A DNA stretch of 9,692 bases, from positions 1 to 9,692 of the forward strand of contig JAEKLK010000046.1 in NCBI GenBank assembly GCA_019509895.1, read 5' to 3'. Under the pieces are notes generated by a model that was given only the letters and a program-made list of their open reading frames with translations, made no database searches and had not been told where the DNA came from. Below are positions 6,154-9,692 of the stretch, piece by piece. Positions within the stretch are counted from its first letter, which is position 1. Each line of letters begins with the position of its first letter. Made by a program: the position numbers and the translations under genes. Source of the DNA: Betaproteobacteria bacterium. Lineage in GTDB: Bacteria > Pseudomonadota > Gammaproteobacteria > Burkholderiales > SG8-39.

Positions 6154-7478
6154 TGGCAACGAGCCTACCGAACGTCGGCAAGGGGATGCGCTACGGCGAT
6201 CTGAAGCGTCGCCTGCTTTTCCTGCTCGGCGCGCTGGTCGTGTTCCGCGTCGGGGCGCACATCCCGGTGCCCGGCATCGACCCGAACGTGCTCGCCGGCT
6301 TCTTCCAGGACAACCAGGGCGGCATGCTCGGCATGTTCAACATGTTCTCGGGCGGGGCGCTGCGTCGCTTCACCATCTTCGCCCTGGGCATCATGCCGTA
6401 CATCTCGGCGTCGATCATCATGCAGCTCATGACGGCGGTGAGTCCGCAGCTGGACGCGCTGCGCAAGGAGGGCGAATCCGGGCGCCGCAAGATCACGCAG
6501 TACACGCGTTACGGCACCGTGTTCCTCGCGCTCTTCCAGTCGACCGGCATCTCGATCATGCTGGAATCGCAGCCGGGGCTGGTGCTCGAGCCCGGCCTGA
6601 TGTTCCGCATCACGACGGTGACGACGCTCGTCACCGGCACCATGTTCCTGATGTGGCTCGGCGAGCAGATTACCGAGCGCGGGCTGGGCAACGGCATCTC
6701 GATCATCATCTTCGCCGGCATTGCCGCCGGCCTGCCGAACGCGGTCGCCGGCACACTCGAGCTGGTGCGCACCGGCGCCATGCACCCGCTCACGGCACTC
6801 CTCATCGCCGTCGCGGTGGTGGCGGTGACCGCGGTTGTCTGCTTCGTCGAGCGCGGCCAGCGCAAGATCCTCGTCAACTACGCCAAGCGCCAGGTGGGTA
6901 ACCGCGTCTACGGCGGCCAGAGCTCGCACCTGCCGTTCAAGCTCAACATGTCGGGCGTGATCCCGCCGATCTTCGCCTCGTCGCTGATCCTTTTCCCAGC
7001 CACCGTGCTGGGCTGGTTTGGCAGCCACGAGGGGCTGATCTGGCTGCGCGACGTCGCCGGCACGCTGACGCCGGGCCAGCCGATCTACGTCGTGCTGTAC
7101 GCGGGGCTGATCATCTTCTTCTGCTTCTTCTACACGGCGCTGCAGTACAACCCGAAGGAGACGGCGGATAACCTCAAGAAGTCCGGGGCCTTTGTGCCCG
7201 GCATCCGGCCCGGCGACCAGACGGCCAGGTACTTGGAAAAGATCCTGACGCGCCTCACATTGGCAGGCGCCATCTACGTGACCCTGGTGTGCCTGCTGCC
7301 GGAGTTTCTGATCCTGCGCTGGAACGTGCCTTTCTACTTCGGGGGCACGTCGCTCCTGATCATCGTCGTCGTGACGATGGATTTCATGTCGCAGGTGCAG
7401 GCGTACATCATGACGCACCAGTACGAGAGTCTGCTGCGCAAGGCCAACTTCAAGGGCGGTCTGGGGCCAGTGCGTTGA
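6153..7478 (+). CDS. secY: Protein translocase channel subunit SecY
   Basis: SecY forms the pore of the SecYEG translocon in the inner membrane and works with SecA and with ribosomes. The 441-aa product fits the family and shows the expected series of about ten hydrophobic segments, beginning at residues 20-35. LGIMPYISASIIMQL (78-92) is the first family signature, and LGEQITERGLGNGISIIIF (169-187) is the second. The cytosolic C5 loop holds PGIRPGDQTARYLEKIL. Its Arg352 corresponds to E. coli Arg357, which is needed for SecA-driven transport. The C-terminus KANFKGGLGPVR is typical. The ATG overlaps the rplO stop and the TGA overlaps the infA start, so secY appears translationally coupled on both sides. 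Its position at the end of the ribosomal run is conserved. Confidence 0.98.
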   Translation: MATSLPNVGKGMRYGDLKRRLLFLLGALVVFRVGAHIPVPGIDPNVLAGFFQDNQGGMLGMFNMFSGGALRRFTIFALGIMPYISASIIMQLMTAVSPQLDALRKEGESGRRKITQYTRYGTVFLALFQSTGISIMLESQPGLVLEPGLMFRITTVTTLVTGTMFLMWLGEQITERGLGNGISIIIFAGIAAGLPNAVAGTLELVRTGAMHPLTALLIAVAVVAVTAVVCFVERGQRKILVNYAKRQVGNRVYGGQSSHLPFKLNMSGVIPPIFASSLILFPATVLGWFGSHEGLIWLRDVAGTLTPGQPIYVVLYAGLIIFFCFFYTALQYNPKETADNLKKSGAFVPGIRPGDQTARYLEKILTRLTLAGAIYVTLVCLLPEFLILRWNVPFYFGGTSLLIIVVVTMDFMSQVQAYIMTHQYESLLRKANFKGGLGPVR

Positions 7479-7696
7479 TGACGAAGGAGGACGTGATCGA
7501 GCTGCAAGGGGAGGTGGTGGAAAACCTGCCGAACGCCACCTTCCGCGTCAAGCTCGAGAACGGCCATACCGTCCACGCCGTGATCTCCGGAAAGATGAGG
7601 ATGCACTACATCCGTATCCTGCCGGGCGACAAGGTGACGGTGCAGCTGACGCCGTACGACTTAACCAAGGGCCGGATTACCTTTAGGGCGAAATAA
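7478..7696 (+). CDS. infA: Translation initiation factor IF-1
   Basis: IF-1 binds the 30S A site during initiation and supports IF-2 and IF-3. The 72-aa product is a single OB fold of exactly the usual size. It begins MTKEDVIELQGEVVENLPNA and carries FRVKLENGHTVHAVISGKMR, MHYIRILPGDKV and the end LTPYDLTKGRITFRAK. Its ATG overlaps the secY stop (TTGATG), and no good Shine-Dalgarno is visible upstream, so it probably depends on coupling to secY. In E. coli infA lies elsewhere; its position between secY and rpmJ here is as I recall for betaproteobacteria and many non-proteobacteria. Confidence 0.98.
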   Translation: MTKEDVIELQGEVVENLPNATFRVKLENGHTVHAVISGKMRMHYIRILPGDKVTVQLTPYDLTKGRITFRAK

Positions 7697-7716
7697 GCGC
7701 GCCAAGTGAGGACACT

Positions 7717-7830
7717 ATGAAAGTCATGGCTTCAGTGAAGAAGATCTGCCGCAAGTGCAAGATCGTCCGTCGCAAGGGCGTGGTGCGGGTGATCTGCGCC
7801 GACCCGCGCCATAAGCAGAGGCAGGGATGA
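7717..7830 (+). CDS. rpmJ: Large-subunit ribosomal protein L36, zinc-ribbon form
   Basis: L36 is the smallest 50S protein and holds a zinc ribbon against 23S rRNA. The 37-aa product (MKVMASVKKICRKCK at the start, DPRHKQRQG at the end) carries the full metal set: Cys11, Cys14, Cys27 and His32. It is therefore the zinc-containing type. Family members usually begin MKVRPSVK or MRVQPSVK, so the ATG at 7717 is preferred over the internal Met4. AGTGAGGA at 7705-7712 is a clear ribosome binding site. It is the last gene of the spc segment, and a strong hairpin begins inside its stop codon. Confidence 0.97.
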   Translation: MKVMASVKKICRKCKIVRRKGVVRVICADPRHKQRQG

Positions 7831-7848
7831 CGACGCACAGCGTCGTCG
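7828..7848 (+). terminator. Perfect hairpin at the rpmJ stop codon (terminator-like, no U-run)
   Basis: GACGACGC (7829-7836) pairs perfectly with GCGTCGTC (7840-7847) around an ACA triloop. A U-G pair (7828/7848) extends it to nine pairs and takes in the rpmJ stop codon. It ends 3 nt before the -35 box of the rpsM promoter. The bases after it (GAGGTTGATAA) contain no run of T, so it is not a standard intrinsic terminator. It may slow or partly stop spc transcripts, protect their 3' ends, or form part of an alpha-operon leader in read-through mRNA. Confidence 0.5.
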
Positions 7849-7851
7849 AGG

Positions 7852-7881
7852 TTGATAACGCATTGTTAAAACAGCTATAAT
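7852..7881 (+). promoter_or_regulatory. Sigma70 promoter of the alpha operon (rpsM)
   Basis: The -35 box TTGATA (7852-7857, one mismatch from TTGACA) and a perfect TATAAT (7876-7881) are separated by 18 nt in the only AT-rich stretch near this junction. Transcription would be expected to start near 7888, only about 8 nt before the rpsM ATG at 7896. This is the best promoter in the window. It suggests that rpsM-rpsK-rpsD-rpoA can be transcribed apart from the spc genes. Confidence 0.8.
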
Positions 7882-7895
7882 TTCGGGTTCCGCCG

Positions 7896-8279
7896 ATGGC
7901 ACGCATATCAGGAATAAACGTCCCTAATCACCAGCACGCCGAGATCGCACTGACTGCGATCTATGGCATCGGTCGTGCGCGCGCGCAGTCGATTCTCAGC
8001 GCCGCTGGCGTGCAGCACTCGCGCAAGATCAAGGACCTGAACGACAGCGAGCTCGAGAAGATCCGCGAGCAGGTCGCGAAGTTCACCGTCGAGGGCGATC
8101 TTCGCCGTGAGGTGTCGATGTCGATCAAGCGGCTGATTGACCTCAGCTGCTACCGCGGCCTGCGTCATCGCAAGGGACTGCCGGTACGCGGCCAGCGCAC
8201 GCGGACCAACGCGCGCACGCGCAAGGGACCGCGCAAGGCGGCGATCAAACTCAACGTGCCAACAGGGAAGGCCGCATAA
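7896..8279 (+). CDS. rpsM: Small-subunit ribosomal protein S13
   Basis: S13 sits at the top of the 30S head, forms bridges to L5 and 23S rRNA, and contacts P-site tRNA with its C-terminal tail. The 127-aa product begins MARISGINVPNHQHAEIAL. It shows the helix-two-turns-helix core YGIGRARAQSIL (23-34), EGDLRREVSMSIKRLIDLSCYRGLRHRKGLPVRG split across 67-99, and TNARTRKGPRK (104-114). The last dozen residues (AIKLNVPTGKAA) make it slightly longer than the 118-aa E. coli protein. The ATG at 7896 is fixed by the conserved MARI start. No Shine-Dalgarno precedes it, and the -10 box ends just 14 nt upstream, so the promoter-derived mRNA would be nearly leaderless. Confidence 0.97.
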   Translation: MARISGINVPNHQHAEIALTAIYGIGRARAQSILSAAGVQHSRKIKDLNDSELEKIREQVAKFTVEGDLRREVSMSIKRLIDLSCYRGLRHRKGLPVRGQRTRTNARTRKGPRKAAIKLNVPTGKAA

Positions 8280-8282
8280 GAC

Positions 8283-8708
8283 ATGGGTACCAGAAGCGCA
8301 CCGACGCGCCAGGAGCTGCAGCAGACCGCCGCGGCCCGCGCGCGCAAGAAGGTCAAGAAGAACGTCGCCGAGGGTATCGCGCATATCCACGCGTCGTTCA
8401 ACAACACGATCGTCACGATCACCGACCGCCAGGGCAACACGCTCGCCTGGGCCACGTCGGGCAACGCCGGCTTCAAGGGCTCGCGCAAGTCGACGCCGTT
8501 CGCCGCGCAGGTCGCCGCGGAGCGCTGCGGCCGCGCGGCGCAGGAGTGTGGCGTGAAGAACATCGAAGTGCGCATCAAAGGCCCGGGACCGGGCCGCGAG
8601 TCCGCGGTGCGCGCGCTGAACGCCATCGGCCTCAAGATCGGCTCGATCGCCGACGTGACGCCGGTCCCGCATAACGGCTGCCGCCCGCCCAAGCGGCGCA
8701 GGGTATAG
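8283..8708 (+). CDS. rpsK: Small-subunit ribosomal protein S11
   Basis: S11 lies on the 30S platform, binds helix 45 and the E-site region, and lines the mRNA exit. The 141-aa product contains the family core GIAHIHASFNNTIVTITDRQ (31-50), GFKGSRKSTPFAAQVAAERC (63-82) and VRIKGPGPGRESAVRALNAI. It ends with PHNGCRPPKRRRV; the Asn131-Gly132 pair corresponds to the site that becomes isoaspartate in E. coli S11. It is about 12 residues longer than E. coli S11 (129 aa), all at the N-terminus (MGTRSAPTRQELQQ). The ATG is 3 nt after rpsM, and the purine run GGGAAGG (8265-8271) is 11 nt away, a rather long spacing. The stop lies inside a 10-nt tandem repeat. Confidence 0.97.
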   Translation: MGTRSAPTRQELQQTAAARARKKVKKNVAEGIAHIHASFNNTIVTITDRQGNTLAWATSGNAGFKGSRKSTPFAAQVAAERCGRAAQECGVKNIEVRIKGPGPGRESAVRALNAIGLKIGSIADVTPVPHNGCRPPKRRRV

Positions 8709-8721
8709 ACAGGTATAGACA
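8702..8721 (+). repeat. Tandem 10-nt repeat at the rpsK/rpsD junction
   Basis: GGTATAGACA is present twice without a gap, at 8702-8711 and 8712-8721. The first copy contains the rpsK stop (TAG 8706-8708), and the last A of the second copy is the first base of the rpsD ATG. With one copy removed, the rpsK stop would lie 2 nt from the rpsD start, like other junctions in this cluster. The duplication adds 10 nt of spacer and a weak AGG (8711-8713). Confidence 0.9.
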
Positions 8722-9347
8722 TGGCGAAGAACCTCGACAAGTGCAGACATTGCCGCCGGGAGGGCGAAAAGCTTTTCCTGAAGGGCGAGAAGTGCTTCAC
8801 CGACAAGTGCCCGGTTGAGCGGCGCGCCTACGCGCCCGGCCAGCACGGCCAGAAGAGCGGCGCGCGGCTTTCCGATTACGGCAAGCAGCTGCGCGAGAAG
8901 CAGAAGATGCGGCGCACCTACGGCGTGCTCGAGCGGCAGTTCCGCAACACCTACGAGGACGCCGCGCGCGCCAAGGGCATCACCGGCGAGCGGCTGCTGC
9001 AGTTGCTGGAATCACGCCTCGACAACATCGCCTATCGCATGGGCTTCGGCGCTTCGCGCAGCGAGGCGCGCCAGGTCGTGCGGCACAACGCGGTTCTGGT
9101 GAACGGCAAGCGCGTCAACATCCCCTCGTACCGCCTGCGCCCCGGCGATGTGATCGAAGTGGCGCCAAAGTCGAAAGAGCAGCTTCGCATCAAGGCGGCC
9201 GCCGAAGCCGCCGAGTCGCGGGGCTTCCCCGAATGGCTGGAAGTGGACTCGAAGGCGCTGAAAGGCACGTTCAAATCGATGCCGGCACGCTCGGATCTGT
9301 CTTCGACGATCAACGAGCACCTCGTCATCGAGCTGTATTCGAAGTAA
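8721..9347 (+). CDS. rpsD: Small-subunit ribosomal protein S4, four-cysteine form
   Basis: S4 is a primary 16S rRNA binder that starts 30S body assembly. It helps unwind mRNA and, in E. coli, represses the alpha operon. The 208-aa product has a zinc-finger-like N-terminus with Cys8, Cys11, Cys25 and Cys30 (CRHC, then KCFTDKC). The same spacing occurs in Thermus S4, whereas E. coli S4 lacks most of these cysteines. YAPGQHGQ and REKQKMRRTYGVLERQF follow. The S4 RNA-binding domain (about 97-160) holds LLESRLDNIAYRMGFGASRSEARQVVRH split over several motifs. The C-terminus reads INEHLVIELYSK. The start is fixed by the MAKNLDKC N-terminus. Its ribosome binding site is weak (AGG at 8711-8713). The stop is copied 12 nt downstream. 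Confidence 0.97.
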   Translation: MAKNLDKCRHCRREGEKLFLKGEKCFTDKCPVERRAYAPGQHGQKSGARLSDYGKQLREKQKMRRTYGVLERQFRNTYEDAARAKGITGERLLQLLESRLDNIAYRMGFGASRSEARQVVRHNAVLVNGKRVNIPSYRLRPGDVIEVAPKSKEQLRIKAAAEAAESRGFPEWLEVDSKALKGTFKSMPARSDLSSTINEHLVIELYSK

Positions 9348-9359
9348 CGCACGAAGTAA
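9340..9359 (+). repeat. Direct repeat of the rpsD stop region
   Basis: CGAAGTAA occurs at 9340-9347, the end of rpsD including its TAA, and again at 9352-9359, 12 nt later and in frame. A reading-through ribosome would meet a second TAA after three extra codons. This resembles the repeats at the ends of rplR and rpsK. The copy lies in the 30-nt spacer before rpoA. Confidence 0.75.
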
Positions 9360-9377
9360 ACCTCAGGACCCGAACAC

Positions 9378-9692
9378 ATGCCGCAATCCGGATTTCTCAA
9401 GCCTCGTATTGTCGACGTCCAGAACCTCTCGCCGAACCATGCGCGGGTGACGATGGAGCCGTTCGAGCGCGGCTATGGCCACACGCTCGGCAACGCGCTG
9501 CGCCGCGTGCTGCTCTCCTCGATGCCGGGCCATGCGCCCACCGAGGTGCAGATTGCGGGCGTGGTGCACGAGTACTCGACGCTCGACGGTGTGCGCGAGG
9601 ACGTGGTCGACATCCTGCTCAACCTGAAGGGCGTCGTCTTCCGCCTGCATAACCGCGCGGAGGCGATCCTGTCGCTGAAGAAGAAAGGCGAC
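9378..9692 (+). CDS. rpoA: RNA polymerase alpha subunit, N-terminal part (cut by window end)
   Basis: The alpha subunit dimerises to start RNA polymerase assembly, and its C-terminal domain contacts UP elements and activators. The first 105 codons are present and in frame to the last base: MPQSGFLKPRIVDVQNLSP, then the family signature GYGHTLGNALRRVLLSSMPG (32-51). HEYSTLDGVREDVVDILLNLKGV follows, split between the dimerisation and beta-contact parts. Arg43 matches E. coli Arg45, a residue important for assembly with beta. The C-terminal domain lies beyond the window. The start is supported by AGGA at 9365-9368, 9 nt upstream, and by its place after rpsD. rplQ would be expected next. Confidence 0.97.
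   Translation, partial: MPQSGFLKPRIVDVQNLSPNHARVTMEPFERGYGHTLGNALRRVLLSSMPGHAPTEVQIAGVVHEYSTLDGVREDVVDILLNLKGVVFRLHNRAEAILSLKKKGD

Noticed and set aside
6165..7418. A long open frame (417 codons) on the minus strand opposite secY
   Set aside because: Its product is rich in His, Arg and Asp, as expected from the antisense of GC-rich codons. It lies wholly opposite a certain gene and has no recognisable domain.
7908..8846. A minus-strand frame (312 codons) opposite rpsM, rpsK and the start of rpsD
   Set aside because: It spans three certain genes and their junctions, has Arg/Ala-rich composition and shows no domain. It is an antisense shadow of the GC-rich genes.

Overview
This window is a stretch of the universally conserved S10-spc-alpha ribosomal protein gene cluster, all on the + strand. 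It runs from the last codons of rplV to the first 105 codons of rpoA. The order is (rplV)-rpsC-rplP-rpmC-rpsQ // rplN-rplX-rplE-rpsN-rpsH-rplF-rplR-rpsE-rpmD-rplO-secY-infA-rpmJ // rpsM-rpsK-rpsD-(rpoA). The high GC content, the infA-rpmJ pair between secY and rpsM, and the protein sequences (for example the L36 ending in DPRHKQRQG) point to a GC-rich betaproteobacterium. This placement is inferred from protein resemblance; no search was run.

Layout. Positions 1-1821 are the end of the S10 operon, with genes overlapping or 3 nt apart. A 124-nt spacer (1822-1945) separates it from the spc operon and holds a possible -10 box and a foldable leader. The spc operon (1946-7830) follows with gaps of about 20 nt or less and several stop/start overlaps (TGATG or ATGA). 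A 65-nt spacer (7831-7895) holds a strong hairpin and a near-consensus sigma70 promoter just before rpsM. The alpha operon begins at 7896 and leaves the window inside rpoA. No stretch above 300 bases lacks a gene. I see no RNA genes, mobile elements, CRISPR arrays or accessory genes.

Function. The genes encode small- and large-subunit ribosomal proteins, the SecY translocon channel, initiation factor IF-1 and the RNA polymerase alpha subunit. Co-transcription keeps ribosome, secretion and transcription capacity in step.

What is unusual. (1) rplE (L5) is broken: about 24 conserved codons are missing and the two halves are in different frames, which suggests an assembly or sequence error or a real deletion. 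(2) L5 also has a Lys/Ala/Pro-rich N-terminal extension of about 62 residues, and S3 and L15 carry similar low-complexity tails. (3) Three gene junctions (rplR/rpsE, rpsK/rpsD, rpsD/rpoA) carry short direct repeats that copy the stop codon. (4) The rpsM promoter sits so close to the start codon that its transcript would be almost leaderless, with no Shine-Dalgarno sequence. (5) S4 is the four-cysteine, zinc-binding form. I found no evidence of a new multi-gene system here.
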